A stretch of DNA of 46,708 bases from Armatimonadetes bacterium DC (GTDB lineage Bacteria > Armatimonadota > Fimbriimonadia > Fimbriimonadales > GBS-DC). Every line of letters begins with the position of its first letter. Within the stretch, counting starts at the first letter, position 1. Position numbers and translations under genes: made by a program. The DNA is taken from assembly GCA_001442985.1 (NCBI GenBank), contig LDYB01000014.1, forward strand, positions 259,054-305,761. The letters run 5' to 3'. Below are positions 6,016 to 15,480 of this stretch, piece by piece. Below the pieces are notes generated by a model that worked only from the letters and a program-made list of their open reading frames with translations, was not told where the DNA came from and ran no database searches.

Positions 6016-9000
6016 ATGAGCGCCAGTTTCCGACCGCAGACGCCCATCCTCCAGCAATACTTTCGGATTAAGGCGGAGCATCCTGATGTATTGCTGGCGA
6101 TGCAGGTGGGCGACTTCTACGAGTTCTATGGCGAGGACGCGGAAATCGCCGCCCGCGAGCTGGAGATTGTGCTGACAGGGCGCGAGGACGGCAGCAACGG
6201 ACGCATCCCGATGGCAGGCGTGCCGATTCACGCTTATGAGCGCTACTTCGCCCGACTCGTACAGAAAGGCTACCGCGTCGCCATCTGCGACCAGATCGAA
6301 GACCCCAAACTCGCCAAAGGGCTGGTCAAACGGCGCGTCACGCGCGTGCTAACCCCCGGCTCGGTGCTGGAAGATTCGATGCTCGATGCTCGCGCCAACA
6401 ACTATCTCGTCGCCGCGGTGATTGGCGAACCCGTGCATGGGCTGGGCGTCGTGGATGTGTCTACAGGCGAGTTCCTCGCCACCGAAATCGCAGGCGAGAA
6501 CCGCATGGAGAAGCTGCTGGACGAAATCTTTCGCCTTCAGCCTGCCGAAATTCTGGTGCCCGAAGACCAGAGCGAACTGATTCAGCTTCTCAAGGAGCAG
6601 ACCGACGCTGCCATCACGCCTGTGCCCCTTCAGGAGTGGGTGGGGCGCGACGCGCGGCGGCTGCTGTTGGAGCATTTTCAGGTGGACTCGCTGCGCGGGT
6701 TCGGTTGCGAAGAGTATACGCGCGGGCTGGACGCCGCCGCGCTGGTGCTGAAATACCTCCAGCACAACGAGATTCGCGCCCTGCACCATATCCGCACGCT
6801 GGCGACCTATTCGGTGGAGCGGTTTATGTATCTGGACTCGGTGGCGCGCCGCCATCTGGAGCTGACTCAGAACCTGATGGACGGCTCCCGCCGCTACACG
6901 CTGCTCTCGGTGCTGGATACGACCTGCTCGCCGATGGGCGCACGCCTGCTCAAACGCTGGCTGGACGAACCCCTGCTGCACCCCGACCCCATCAACGAGC
7001 GGCTGGACGCCGTGGAGGCGCTGATTCAGCATAGCCTGACTCGCGATGCGCTCCGTGAACGCCTGCGCAAACTGGCAGATTTAGAGCGACTCACCGCCCG
7101 CGCCAGCACGGGCACCGCCAGCGCCCGCGATCTGGTCGCCCTGCGCAATAGCCTGCAGATTGTGCCTGACCTGCACACGGAGCTGAACGCCCTGCTGGAA
7201 TCGGTAGAAAACCCGCCCGCGCTCCTGCGCCAGATTGCGCCGCGCCTTATGCCCCTCGAAACGCTCGCCGACCTGCTCCAGCGCGCCCTCGTGGACGACC
7301 CGCCCAACGACCTCAAATCGGGCGGCATCATTCGCGACGGCTACGACCCCGAACTGGACCGCCTGCGTGCTGTGCGCACCGAAGGTAAGCAGTGGATCGC
7401 CGAACTGGAAGCGCAGGAGCGCAACCGCACGGGCATCCCCTCACTCAAGGTGGGCTATAACGCCGTGTTTGGTTATTACATTGAGGTCTCCAAGCCCCAT
7501 CTGAGCAAAGTGCCCCCGCACTACATCCGCAAGCAGACCACTGCGAATGCGGAACGCTTTATCACGCCCGAACTGAAAGAGCAGGAAGCCATCCTGCTGG
7601 GAGCAGAAGAGCGCATCAACAACCTGGAGTATGAGCTGTTCTGTCGCATTCGGGATGAAGTGGCACGCCACACGCCCGCTCTGCAAACCCTCGCCCGCGC
7701 GCTGGCGGAGCTGGATGTGCTGTGCGCCTTCGCCGAAAACGCCGTCCGCAACAACTATACGCGCCCTGTGGTGGATATGGAAGACCGCATTCTGATTATC
7801 GGCGGGCGGCACCCTGTTGTGGAACGCTATAGCGAGCATCCCTTCGTGCCCAACGATGTTCATCTCCACCCCCAGCAGCGGTTGATTATTCTCACGGGAC
7901 CCAATATGAGCGGGAAGTGCTTGGTGGGGGATACTCTGATTTTCACACCGCAGGGCATCGTAACCCTGAAGAGCCTGATGCCCAGCGACGCCCCTGTGGG
8001 AGAGTTCACCCCCATCCACGCAGAGGTTCAAACGGCTTATGGTGTTCAGCGAGCGACTCATTTTTATCGCGGCGGCTGGCAGCCCACAATCCGTATCACG
8101 ACCCGAATGGGCTACACGCTGGAGGGCACGCCTGAGCATAAGGTCTGGGTACGCCGCCCCGATGGGAGCGAAGGCTGGATGCCTCTGGGCGAACTGAAGG
8201 TTGGCGATTGCGTTGCAATTGCTCGCGGCTTTAATCTGTGGGGCAGTCAAACGGAGCTGCCGACGCCTGACTTCGCGAATCCCCATCACAACACCCGCAC
8301 TTACCGCCTGCCGCGCCAGCTCACGCCCGAACTGGCTTACTGGCTTGGCTTGATAGTCGGCGATGGAACCCTGACCTACACGCATGCCATCAACTTTTCC
8401 AACAAAGACCCATTCCTGATAGACGAGTTTTGTCGCCTCTCAGAGGCGTTTTTCGGCTACACCCCCTGCCACAAGGCGAACGGGAAAGATTTCGCGATTA
8501 CCAGCCTGCAGATTCGGCAGTGGTTGGCACACATCGGACTCAACTACGCGAGTGCGGAAAGCAAGTGCATACCCGACTGTATCCTGCGGGCGCCCCGTGA
8601 GTGTGTGGTAGCGTTCCTGCAAGGGCTTTTCGACACGGATGGCTATGTGAGTAGCAAGTACGGGAATGTGTTCCTCACCACCGCCTCGGAACGCATGGCG
8701 CTTCAGGTGCAGCTGATTTTGCTCAACCTCGGCATCGTGGCTTCACGACGCACAAAAGTCGTGAAGAGCAAGCCGTATTATGAGATAGCGATTTACGGCG
8801 AGAACGCGATTCTTTTCCATCAGATTGTGGGCTTCCGCCTGCCGCGCAAACGGCAGCGTCGGGAAAATGCATCCCCGACACGCATGCCGAATGTGGGAGG
8901 CATCCTGTTCGACAGCGTTGCCGAGTTGGCTGGGGGCTACGCCGAGGTCTACGACCTCTCCGTAGAGCCTGACCATCAGTATATCGCGCAGGGCTTCGTG

Positions 9001-9744
9001 AGCCATAACTCCACCTACATCCGCCAGAACGCCCTGATTGTGCTGATGGCGCACATCGGCAGCTTCGTGCCAGCGGACCGTGCCGAGATTGGGATTGTCG
9101 ACCGCATCTTCACCCGCGTGGGCGCACGCGACGAGCTGGCGACGGGGCAATCCACCTTCATGGTGGAGATGACCGAGACTGCCAACATCCTCAATAACGC
9201 CACGCCGCGCAGTCTGGTCGTGCTGGACGAGATTGGACGCGGCACCAGCACCTATGACGGCTTGGCAATCGCATGGGCGGTGGCGGAATACCTGCAGGCG
9301 CTGGGATGCAAAACCCTGTTTGCCACCCACTATCATTATCTGAACGAGCTGGCGAACCGACTGGAGGGCGTGGCGAACTTCCGTGTGGCGGTGAAAGAGC
9401 AGGAGGGGCGCATCCTCTGGCTCCACAAGGTGTTGCCAGGGGGTACGGATCGCAGTTATGGGGTGCATGTGGCGCGGATGGCGGGCATTCCACCCGAGGT
9501 GGTGGAGCGCGCGGAGGCGATTCTGCGCGAGTTTGAACGGCGCGGCGTGCAGAGCGCCATCACACCCCCCAACGAGGGGAGCATCCCCGTGCGCACGAAG
9601 AAACTCCAGCTCACCCTGTTCGAAGCGGAGGAACACCCGATTATTGAAGAACTGCGCCAGTTAGACCCCGCAACCCTGACCCCTGTGGAAGCGTTGATGA
9701 AAATTGACGAGTGGAAGCGTCGGATTACACAGCACAGGCGCTGA
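6016..9744 (+). CDS. mutS: DNA mismatch repair protein MutS containing an intein
   Basis: The precursor has 1242 residues: an 878-residue MutS plus a 364-residue intein. MutS recognises mismatches and signals repair through its ATPase. The mismatch-binding domain with the Phe-X-Glu motif (YEFYGED) is near residues 36-42. The connector, core and clamp follow (VGYNAVFGYYIEVSK in the core). Walker A GPNMSGK(S) is at 628-634, the Ser being residue 999 after the intein. Walker B VVLDEIGRGTSTYDG is near 1066-1080, and the ABC-type signature STFMVEMTE precedes it. The ATG at 6016 was chosen because the longer frame adds a non-MutS tail and the promoter lies at 5977-6005. The intein must splice out for the ATP site to form. 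The gene stands alone; darG follows convergently. Confidence 0.97.
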   Translation: MSASFRPQTPILQQYFRIKAEHPDVLLAMQVGDFYEFYGEDAEIAARELEIVLTGREDGSNGRIPMAGVPIHAYERYFARLVQKGYRVAICDQIEDPKLAKGLVKRRVTRVLTPGSVLEDSMLDARANNYLVAAVIGEPVHGLGVVDVSTGEFLATEIAGENRMEKLLDEIFRLQPAEILVPEDQSELIQLLKEQTDAAITPVPLQEWVGRDARRLLLEHFQVDSLRGFGCEEYTRGLDAAALVLKYLQHNEIRALHHIRTLATYSVERFMYLDSVARRHLELTQNLMDGSRRYTLLSVLDTTCSPMGARLLKRWLDEPLLHPDPINERLDAVEALIQHSLTRDALRERLRKLADLERLTARASTGTASARDLVALRNSLQIVPDLHTELNALLESVENPPALLRQIAPRLMPLETLADLLQRALVDDPPNDLKSGGIIRDGYDPELDRLRAVRTEGKQWIAELEAQERNRTGIPSLKVGYNAVFGYYIEVSKPHLSKVPPHYIRKQTTANAERFITPELKEQEAILLGAEERINNLEYELFCRIRDEVARHTPALQTLARALAELDVLCAFAENAVRNNYTRPVVDMEDRILIIGGRHPVVERYSEHPFVPNDVHLHPQQRLIILTGPNMSGKCLVGDTLIFTPQGIVTLKSLMPSDAPVGEFTPIHAEVQTAYGVQRATHFYRGGWQPTIRITTRMGYTLEGTPEHKVWVRRPDGSEGWMPLGELKVGDCVAIARGFNLWGSQTELPTPDFANPHHNTRTYRLPRQLTPELAYWLGLIVGDGTLTYTHAINFSNKDPFLIDEFCRLSEAFFGYTPCHKANGKDFAITSLQIRQWLAHIGLNYASAESKCIPDCILRAPRECVVAFLQGLFDTDGYVSSKYGNVFLTTASERMALQVQLILLNLGIVASRRTKVVKSKPYYEIAIYGENAILFHQIVGFRLPRKRQRRENASPTRMPNVGGILFDSVAELAGGYAEVYDLSVEPDHQYIAQGFVSHNSTYIRQNALIVLMAHIGSFVPADRAEIGIVDRIFTRVGARDELATGQSTFMVEMTETANILNNATPRSLVVLDEIGRGTSTYDGLAIAWAVAEYLQALGCKTLFATHYHYLNELANRLEGVANFRVAVKEQEGRILWLHKVLPGGTDRSYGVHVARMAGIPPEVVERAEAILREFERRGVQSAITPPNEGSIPVRTKKLQLTLFEAEEHPIIEELRQLDPATLTPVEALMKIDEWKRRITQHRR
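7918..9009 (+). other. LAGLIDADG intein inserted in the MutS Walker A motif
   Basis: A 364-residue in-frame insertion between Lys and Ser of GPNMSGK/STYIRQ. It starts with the nucleophile Cys (CLVGDTLI, block A) and has block B EGTPEHKVWV (Thr-x-x-His). Two LAGLIDADG helices are present (AYWLGLIVGDGTL and VAFLQGLFDTDGYV), both keeping their acidic residues. It ends in blocks F and G (EVYDLSVEPDHQYIAQGFVSHN) with the terminal His-Asn, and the +1 extein residue is Ser. All splicing residues and both endonuclease acids are present, so splicing and homing activity both look intact. P-loops of ATPases are known favoured intein sites. Confidence 0.96.
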
Positions 9745-9770
9745 AGGGCATGTCCTCCTGAAGCGTGTAA

Positions 9771-10703
9771 TTAGCCCTTGCGAGAGTTCGCAACACCTGA
9801 TTGCTGGAGCGCCTGCCAAGCCGCCTCAAAGTACGGCTTGCGTTCGGGGTTCTCCGCGTGGGCGCGATACAGAGTCGCGGCGCGTACCGCCTCTTCCAGC
9901 GCCATCAGGCAATCTGCCCCTTCCAGCAGCCCCTGCAGTGTCTCAAGAGACCGTTGCCACTCTGGATGCTTCGCGAGGCTTTCCTGCGCCATCTGCAGAA
10001 CCGCCTCCGAGCGGATGGCATAGACGCGGTTTTGTTTGCCCTGCGCCAGCTGCGAGTCTTTCAGATAGCCCTGCTTGAGCGCCTCTTTCATGAGGGCTTT
10101 GGGACGCAGGCGACGCCTCTGGGCAGGCGCGTGCAGGCACACCAGCTGCGCGACCTGTTCCAGCTCAGGCTCGGTAGCGACCCACGCCATCTGCAGGTAA
10201 GTGTCCAGCGCATGCAGGTAGGCGGCGTGTTCGGGCTTCGGCGGCGCGGTGGTCTCGGCGTAGATAATCACCTCTACCTCATCGGCAAGCGGCTGGAAGG
10301 CTTGCTCAATCAGAGTGCGCACCTCGTTCCAGTCCAGCCCGCCGTTCCCGCAGCCCAGCGGCGGGATAGCAATAGAGCGAATCCCCCGTTCGCGCACCAC
10401 CTGCACCAGGTCCTGCAAGCCGCGTTGGATGTACTCCAGCCGCGAGCGCCCGCGCCAGTGCTGCTTGGTGGGGAAGTTGATGATATAGCGCGGATACAAA
10501 CGCCCGCTGACCTCGTACACCAGCACCTTGCCAATCTTCACTTCGCCCTTCTCGCACTGCGCTTTGTAGAACTCGTAGTTTTCGGGGAACAGCTCTTTGA
10601 AACGCAGCGCAAGACCCTTCCCCATCACCCCCACTGTGTTGACGGTGTTGACCAGCGCTTCCGCTTGCGCCGCCAGCAAGTCGCCCCGTTCGAACCGAAT
10701 CAT
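9771..10703 (-). CDS. darG: DarG-type macrodomain antitoxin (DNA ADP-ribosylglycohydrolase)
   Basis: A 310-residue protein. Residues 1-155 form a macrodomain (GDLLAAQAEALVNTVNTVG, GVMGKGLALRFKELFP, IAIPPLGCGNGGLDW) matching the DarG group, which removes ADP-ribose from DNA thymidine. Residues about 160-310 form a helical C-terminal region, which in DarG binds the toxin directly. The ATG at 10703 is chosen for its AGGAGG. It lies 14 bases downstream of the darT-type gene, in the usual toxin-then-antitoxin order, and is probably co-transcribed from the -10 at 11366-11371. DarTG systems are known to act in phage defence. Confidence 0.92.
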   Translation of the reverse strand: MIRFERGDLLAAQAEALVNTVNTVGVMGKGLALRFKELFPENYEFYKAQCEKGEVKIGKVLVYEVSGRLYPRYIINFPTKQHWRGRSRLEYIQRGLQDLVQVVRERGIRSIAIPPLGCGNGGLDWNEVRTLIEQAFQPLADEVEVIIYAETTAPPKPEHAAYLHALDTYLQMAWVATEPELEQVAQLVCLHAPAQRRRLRPKALMKEALKQGYLKDSQLAQGKQNRVYAIRSEAVLQMAQESLAKHPEWQRSLETLQGLLEGADCLMALEEAVRAATLYRAHAENPERKPYFEAAWQALQQSGVANSRKG

Positions 10704-10717
10704 CGCCGCCTCCTGCA

Positions 10718-11344
10718 TTAATAATACCACCTTCGGCAGACCTGCACCACAGGTTTATGCGGCGCGTTCTGAAGCAGGCTCTGCACATGCTGGAGCATGC
10801 TGCTGTCGTAAACCCCAATCATGACCACGCACTCCCAGGGGAGGTAGTCATGCACCAGAAACTCCGCCTGACGCAGGCTCTTGCGGTTGGGAATCTCCCA
10901 TGTGTCGTGCCAGTACTCGGAGCGCATGATGTCCCAGCGTATCACTTGCGGGAGCAGGTCTGGGTTGTTATAGAACCGCACGGAAGGCGAGAGCGGATGG
11001 CGGTCTGTGAACACGCAGGGCAGCCCCCGCTCCAGAACCTGTCCCACAGTGGTTACAAGGTAGACAATCTGGCTCTGTCCAGGCGCGTTCGGGACATAGC
11101 CCTTGAAGATGGCGTACAGCATGGGCGAACACGGCGCGAAATGAAACGGCGCGTAGTCCGCCACCACGCCGCCAGGCGCAAGAGGAACCCGACAATTCTG
11201 GCGCTTCGCCTTCAGATGCGGGTAGGCAATGCTTCGGGGACTGCGACCCTGCGCTTTTTTGTCGCAAAGCAGACCACTCGCGATAATCCCCTCCAGATTC
11301 TGAATGTGCGTGAGGTGATACAGCGAGATCTCCTTAACGGTCAT
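10718..11344 (-). CDS. darT: DarT-type DNA ADP-ribosyltransferase toxin
   Basis: A 208-residue protein of the DUF4433/DarT family. The N-terminal motif LYHLTHIQNLEGIIASGLL is typical, followed by APFHFAPCSPMLYAI and, near residue 160, LRQAEFLVHDYLPWECV. The Glu in QAEFLV occupies the expected catalytic position. The enzyme uses NAD+ to ADP-ribosylate thymidine in single-stranded DNA and blocks replication unless countered by DarG, encoded 14 bases downstream. The ATG at 11344 has AGGTGA upstream and a TATAAT at 11366-11371. Length is normal for the family and no truncation is seen. Confidence 0.92.
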   Translation of the reverse strand: MTVKEISLYHLTHIQNLEGIIASGLLCDKKAQGRSPRSIAYPHLKAKRQNCRVPLAPGGVVADYAPFHFAPCSPMLYAIFKGYVPNAPGQSQIVYLVTTVGQVLERGLPCVFTDRHPLSPSVRFYNNPDLLPQVIRWDIMRSEYWHDTWEIPNRKSLRQAEFLVHDYLPWECVVMIGVYDSSMLQHVQSLLQNAPHKPVVQVCRRWYY

Positions 11345-11365
11345 CTGTTTTTCACCTGCACCGCA

Positions 11366-11371
11366 ATTATA
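11366..11371 (-). promoter_or_regulatory. Candidate -10 box of the darTG operon
   Basis: TATAAT on the minus strand, 21 bases before the darT ATG, leaving room for the AGGTGA ribosome binding site. No matching -35 hexamer is evident. Confidence 0.5.
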
Positions 11372-11461
11372 CTGACATGAGTGGCAACAGGTTCCTGTCG
11401 CGGGAAGTCAGGGGAGATCAATTGCGAGGATTCCATCAAAAGAGTGCGAAATTGCTTCCCT

Positions 11462-12895
11462 ATGAACACCGCAAGCCTTGCCCGTGACCTCGCCGCGATT
11501 GTGGGGGCAGAGAGCGTGATTACCGACCCCGTGGCGCTGGCGACCTACGACTGCGACGCCTACACGATTGAGAAGGCGATGCCCACCGTGGTGGTGTTGC
11601 CCCAGAACACAGAGCAGGTCGCTGCGATTATGCGCTATGCGCATCAGCAGGCGATTCCTGTTATTCCGCGCGGGGCGGGCACGGGGCTATCGGGCGGTGC
11701 GCTGGCGGTTAATGGCGGGATTGTGGTGGTCACCAGCCGGATGAACCGCATCCTGTGGGTGGATGTGCGCAACCGACGGCTACGGGCGCAGGCAGGGGCG
11801 GTGAACCTGCATCTCAGTCGCGCGGTGGCGCACGCAAACCTGCACTTTGCGCCAGACCCCTCCTCACAGGGCGCATGCACGCTTGGTGGCAATATCGCCG
11901 AGAACTCTGGCGGTCCTCACACGCTCAAGTACGGCGTCACGGTGAACCATATTACCGCCATTCAGGGCGTACTGCCCGACGGCGAGGTGGTGGAGCTGGG
12001 TGGCGACGAAGACGAACCCTACGGCTACGACCTTGTGGGGCTGGTGGTGGGGAGCGAAGGCACGCTGTTGTTTGTTACCGAAGCCACCGTGCGCCTGACG
12101 CCCAACCCCCAGAGCGTGCGCACGATGCTCGCCGTGTTTGAGACCTTAGAGGATGCCAGCCAGACGGTTTCGGATATTATCGCCGCGGGCATTATCCCCG
12201 CCGCGCTGGAGTTGATGGACGCGCTGACGCTTCAGGCAGTCGAATCGGCGTTTCAGTACGGTTTCCCACTGGATGCGGAGGCGGTGCTGCTGATAGAGCT
12301 GGACGGTCTGGAAGCAGAACTGCCCGCCGAGGAGGCGGAGGTGCTGGCATTATGCGAGCGCAACCGCGCCCGCGAGGTGCGCCGCGCTCAAACCCCCCAG
12401 GAACGCGCCCGTCTCTGGAACGCCCGCAAGAAGGCGATTGGCGCGCTCGGACGCCTCGCGCCCTCATGCGTGACGCAAGATGGAGTTATCCCCCGCTCCA
12501 AACTACCGCAGGTGCTGCGCGAGGCGAGCCAGATTGCCCGGAAATACGGGCTGCCGCTGGCAAATGTGTTTCACGCAGGCGACGGCAACCTGCACCCCGT
12601 GCTGCTGTTTGACGACTCCGACCCCGATCAGGTGGCGCGTGTAGTGGAAGCAGGCGATGAGATTCTGGCGCTCTGCCTGCGCGAAGGCGGTAGCCTTACG
12701 GGCGAACACGGGATTGGCGTGGAAAAGTGCGCGATGATGCGCCAGATGTTTTCGCAGGCAGATTTGGAGACCATGAAGCGTATCAAAGCGGTGTTCAATC
12801 CGCAGGATAGACTGAACCCTGAAAAACTATTTCCCGACACGCGCTATTGTTATGAAAGTAAGCGCCGCCTGCGCCAGCGTGCGGCGAGTATTTAA
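11462..12895 (+). CDS. glcD: FAD-linked oxidase, glycolate oxidase subunit GlcD type
   Basis: A 477-residue flavoprotein of the GlcD/D-lactate dehydrogenase group (FAD_binding_4 plus FAD-oxidase C domain), predicted to oxidise glycolate, D-lactate or another 2-hydroxy acid. The FAD-binding segment is near residues 35-215: VIPRGAGTGLSGGALAV, then LGGNIAENSGGPHTLKYGVT and LVGLVVGSEGTLLFVTEATV. The C-terminal substrate domain includes NVFHAGDGNLHPVLLFD and GGSLTGEHGIGVEK. The ATG at 11462 matches family starts; no Shine-Dalgarno or clear promoter is visible. No glcE or glcF partner lies beside it, so the exact substrate and electron acceptor are uncertain. It converges on secDF, with a hairpin between. 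Confidence 0.88.
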   Translation: MNTASLARDLAAIVGAESVITDPVALATYDCDAYTIEKAMPTVVVLPQNTEQVAAIMRYAHQQAIPVIPRGAGTGLSGGALAVNGGIVVVTSRMNRILWVDVRNRRLRAQAGAVNLHLSRAVAHANLHFAPDPSSQGACTLGGNIAENSGGPHTLKYGVTVNHITAIQGVLPDGEVVELGGDEDEPYGYDLVGLVVGSEGTLLFVTEATVRLTPNPQSVRTMLAVFETLEDASQTVSDIIAAGIIPAALELMDALTLQAVESAFQYGFPLDAEAVLLIELDGLEAELPAEEAEVLALCERNRAREVRRAQTPQERARLWNARKKAIGALGRLAPSCVTQDGVIPRSKLPQVLREASQIARKYGLPLANVFHAGDGNLHPVLLFDDSDPDQVARVVEAGDEILALCLREGGSLTGEHGIGVEKCAMMRQMFSQADLETMKRIKAVFNPQDRLNPEKLFPDTRYCYESKRRLRQRAASI

Positions 12896-12901
12896 AACAA
12901 G

Positions 12902-12923
12902 CGCGGGGGCGTCTGCCCCCGCG
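12902..12923. terminator. Hairpin between convergent glcD and secDF
   Basis: CGCGGGGGC (12902-12910), loop GTCT, GCCCCCGCG (12915-12923): a perfect 9-bp GC stem between the 3' ends of two convergent genes. There is no long T-run, but the position suits bidirectional termination. Confidence 0.65.
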
Positions 12924-12929
12924 TGCGCG

Positions 12930-15452
12930 TCAATAGCGTCGCTTGCGTTTGCCCACATGCGCGGCGCGTGCCTTCTTTTTCGGGGTGGCATCCTGCTCGC
13001 TGGCAGCAGGAGTTGAGGTCTGGGCTGGGGTAGAAGGCGCCGACGCTGGTTTGGAAGGTACCGCCGTTGCCTTCGCGGCAGCCATCTGGCGCTCGCGCAT
13101 GCGCTCCGCCGCACCCTGCCAGCTCACCAAAATCTGGCTGGCGATGAAGATAGAAGAGTAGGTTCCCGTGATCACGCCAATCGTCATCGCTGCATAGAAG
13201 GTGCGCAGGTCGTGCGTTACCGAGCCGAAAATCCAGAGCGCAACCAGCACAATCACCACCGTCAGGCTGGTGTTGATGGAGCGCGCCAGCGTCTGGTTCA
13301 GGCTGCGGTTGACGATTTGCGCCAGCGTGTCGCCGCGCGCGCGATGGCGCAGGTTCTCGCGGATGCGGTCGTAAACAATAATCGTGTCGTGGATGGAGAA
13401 CCCGATCAGGGTCAGCAGCGCAGTCACGAACAGCGCGTTCACTTCCCAGCCGAGCGTGTAGCCCAGAACTGCCATCGCGCCGACGGTGACCAGCACATCG
13501 TGCGCCAGCGCGATAGTCGCCGCAATTCCGAACTTGAACCCGCTCCAGCCGCCCTCAATCGAGAAGCGCACCGCGATATAGAGCAAGATGGCGATCAGCG
13601 CGAGGGTGACGGCGGTAATAGCGCGTTGCACAGTTTCGGCGCGCACGCGCGGGCTGATGCTGGCGAAGCTCACATCTTTGAGTTCGCCCAGCGGCTTGAG
13701 CGCCTCCAGAACCTTCGCTTTGTCCGCTTCGGTGGCTTCCGCCACATGCACAATCAACTGGCGGTTGCCCTCTGCAAACTGGGCGCTAACCTTCTCAAAG
13801 CCCGCTTTGCGCAACAACGAAACGACATCCGAAATGGTCGCCTGAATCGGCTCTGGCTGCGCATTGGGGGGTGCATTGGGTGGCAGTGGCTTGCTCAGCA
13901 CGATCTCGCTCCCACCTGCAAAATCGATGCCGGGCTTCAGACCGCCCAGCCCGAACCAGAAGAACAGCCCAATCGCTATCAGCACGGCGCTGGCGATGTA
14001 ATACAGCCCGCGCTTGCTGACGAAATCGAACCGATCGCGTGCCACGCTCAGGTCGCCGCTCAGTGCCACGCCCACCTGCCGCGCCAGCCCGAACCACTTC
14101 GGCGAAGGATGCACACCCAGCCCCACCAGCACATAGAGCAGCGTGCGCGTGCAGGTAATCGCCGTGAAAAAGCTTATCAGCACACCAATCGCCAGCGTGG
14201 TGGCGAACCCCTGCACGGGACCTGTGCCATAGTAATAAAGGATGAGACAGCTGATCAGCGTGGTGAGGTTTGAGTCGAAAATCGCTGCGAAGGCGCGTTT
14301 GAACCCCGCGTCGATGGCGGAGAGGAGCGTCTTGCCCAGGCGCAGCTCCTCCTTGAGGCGCTCGAAGATGAGGATGTTGGCGTCCACCGCCATGCCCGTA
14401 GACAGCACGAAGCCCGCAATCGCGGGGAGCGAGAAGGTCACGCCCACCCATTTGAAGAGCGCAATCGAGAACAAGATATAGAGCGCGAGCGCAATTACCG
14501 CAATCAGACCGGGCAGGAGGTAGTAGGCGACCATGAAGACCATCACGCCTGCCACGCCAATCGCGCCTGCCTGCAGGATGCGCTCCCACGCGCGCTCGCC
14601 CAGGGTGGCTTCCACCCGACTGATCGATTCCACGCTCAGGCTCACGGGCAAAGCACCGGCGTTCAGCAGGTCGCGCAGGCGCGTCGCCTCACGCAGGGTG
14701 AAGTTGCCCTGAATCACAGGCTCACGCAAATTGGGCGACTGGATCACAGGCGCGGAGATAATCTTCTCGTCCAGCACAATCGCGATATGCTCTTTCAAAT
14801 AAAGCGTCGAGGCGCGGGCGAACTTCTCCTGACCTTCCCGGTTGAAAATCAGCAGCACTTCGGGGCTGATGGCTTGCTGGGTCACTTCCGCGCGCTCCAG
14901 CTCGTCGCCCGAAACAATCAGCGGGCTGTTTTGAATAATCTGCAGGTATTCGGGAGTGCCCTCTTTAATCAGGCGCCCCGGTTCCTTCGGGTCGCCCAGA
15001 TCGCGAAACCGCACAATCTCTTCGCCGCGCTCATCTTTGTCTATCACAATCTCATAGCGCCCTAAGGGATTCTTTTCACTGCGTACATCTTTCAGATAAC
15101 GGAACTCCAGCCGTGCGGTGGTCTGGAGTAGTTCGCGCGCTTCCTCCTCGTTGGTAAAGCCCGGCAGCTCAATCACCAGCTCCGTATCGCCCTTGATATA
15201 AATCGTCGGCTCAATCACACCCAGGATGTCGATGCGCTTCTGCAGGATATCCACCAGCAGGCGCATGCGTTCAGGACTCCATGTTTTCTGCTCTTCGGGG
15301 GTGAGTTTTTCCACCTCCGCCCGCAGAGTCATCCGAATCCCGCCCTTGACATCCAGCCCCTGACGGATTGGCTCTTTCCAGCCGAAGAGGGCGTAAGCCG
15401 CGAGTCCTGCTAAGGCTACGATAATCGCCAGGTAGATAAAATGTTTATTCAC
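12930..15452 (-). CDS. secDF: Protein translocase subunit SecDF (fusion)
   Basis: An 840-residue fusion of SecD and SecF, the membrane proteins that use proton motive force to pull exported proteins through SecYEG. The first TM is at residues 5-25. SecD motifs are QGLDVKGGIRMTLRAE near 30, the large P1-type domain, and FVLSTGMAVDANILIFERLKEELR. The SecF half starts near 470 (GLYYIASAVLIAIGLFFW, KPGIDFAGGSEI) and contains IGFSIHDTIIVYDRIREN. The tail after about 790 is low-complexity (Ala/Pro/Ser/Thr, then basic KKKARAAHVGKRKRRY) and may contact the ribosome or membrane surface; that is a guess. The GTG at 15452 follows AGGAGG. The promoter is shared, divergent, with the beta-glucosidase gene. 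Confidence 0.96.
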   Translation of the reverse strand: MNKHFIYLAIIVALAGLAAYALFGWKEPIRQGLDVKGGIRMTLRAEVEKLTPEEQKTWSPERMRLLVDILQKRIDILGVIEPTIYIKGDTELVIELPGFTNEEEARELLQTTARLEFRYLKDVRSEKNPLGRYEIVIDKDERGEEIVRFRDLGDPKEPGRLIKEGTPEYLQIIQNSPLIVSGDELERAEVTQQAISPEVLLIFNREGQEKFARASTLYLKEHIAIVLDEKIISAPVIQSPNLREPVIQGNFTLREATRLRDLLNAGALPVSLSVESISRVEATLGERAWERILQAGAIGVAGVMVFMVAYYLLPGLIAVIALALYILFSIALFKWVGVTFSLPAIAGFVLSTGMAVDANILIFERLKEELRLGKTLLSAIDAGFKRAFAAIFDSNLTTLISCLILYYYGTGPVQGFATTLAIGVLISFFTAITCTRTLLYVLVGLGVHPSPKWFGLARQVGVALSGDLSVARDRFDFVSKRGLYYIASAVLIAIGLFFWFGLGGLKPGIDFAGGSEIVLSKPLPPNAPPNAQPEPIQATISDVVSLLRKAGFEKVSAQFAEGNRQLIVHVAEATEADKAKVLEALKPLGELKDVSFASISPRVRAETVQRAITAVTLALIAILLYIAVRFSIEGGWSGFKFGIAATIALAHDVLVTVGAMAVLGYTLGWEVNALFVTALLTLIGFSIHDTIIVYDRIRENLRHRARGDTLAQIVNRSLNQTLARSINTSLTVVIVLVALWIFGSVTHDLRTFYAAMTIGVITGTYSSIFIASQILVSWQGAAERMRERQMAAAKATAVPSKPASAPSTPAQTSTPAASEQDATPKKKARAAHVGKRKRRY

Positions 15453-15480
15453 GGTTGCCTCCTCCTGCGTATCGAGAGGG

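Noticed and set aside
6349-8385. Long open frames on the minus strand across mutS (for example 6349-7032 and 7441-8385)
   Set aside because: They are reading-frame shadows of the GC-rich mutS gene, with no family signature or ribosome site.
13212-14273. A 353-codon plus-strand frame opposite secDF
   Set aside because: Composition is His/Arg/Gln-rich as expected for an antisense shadow; the SecDF motifs on the other strand are unambiguous.
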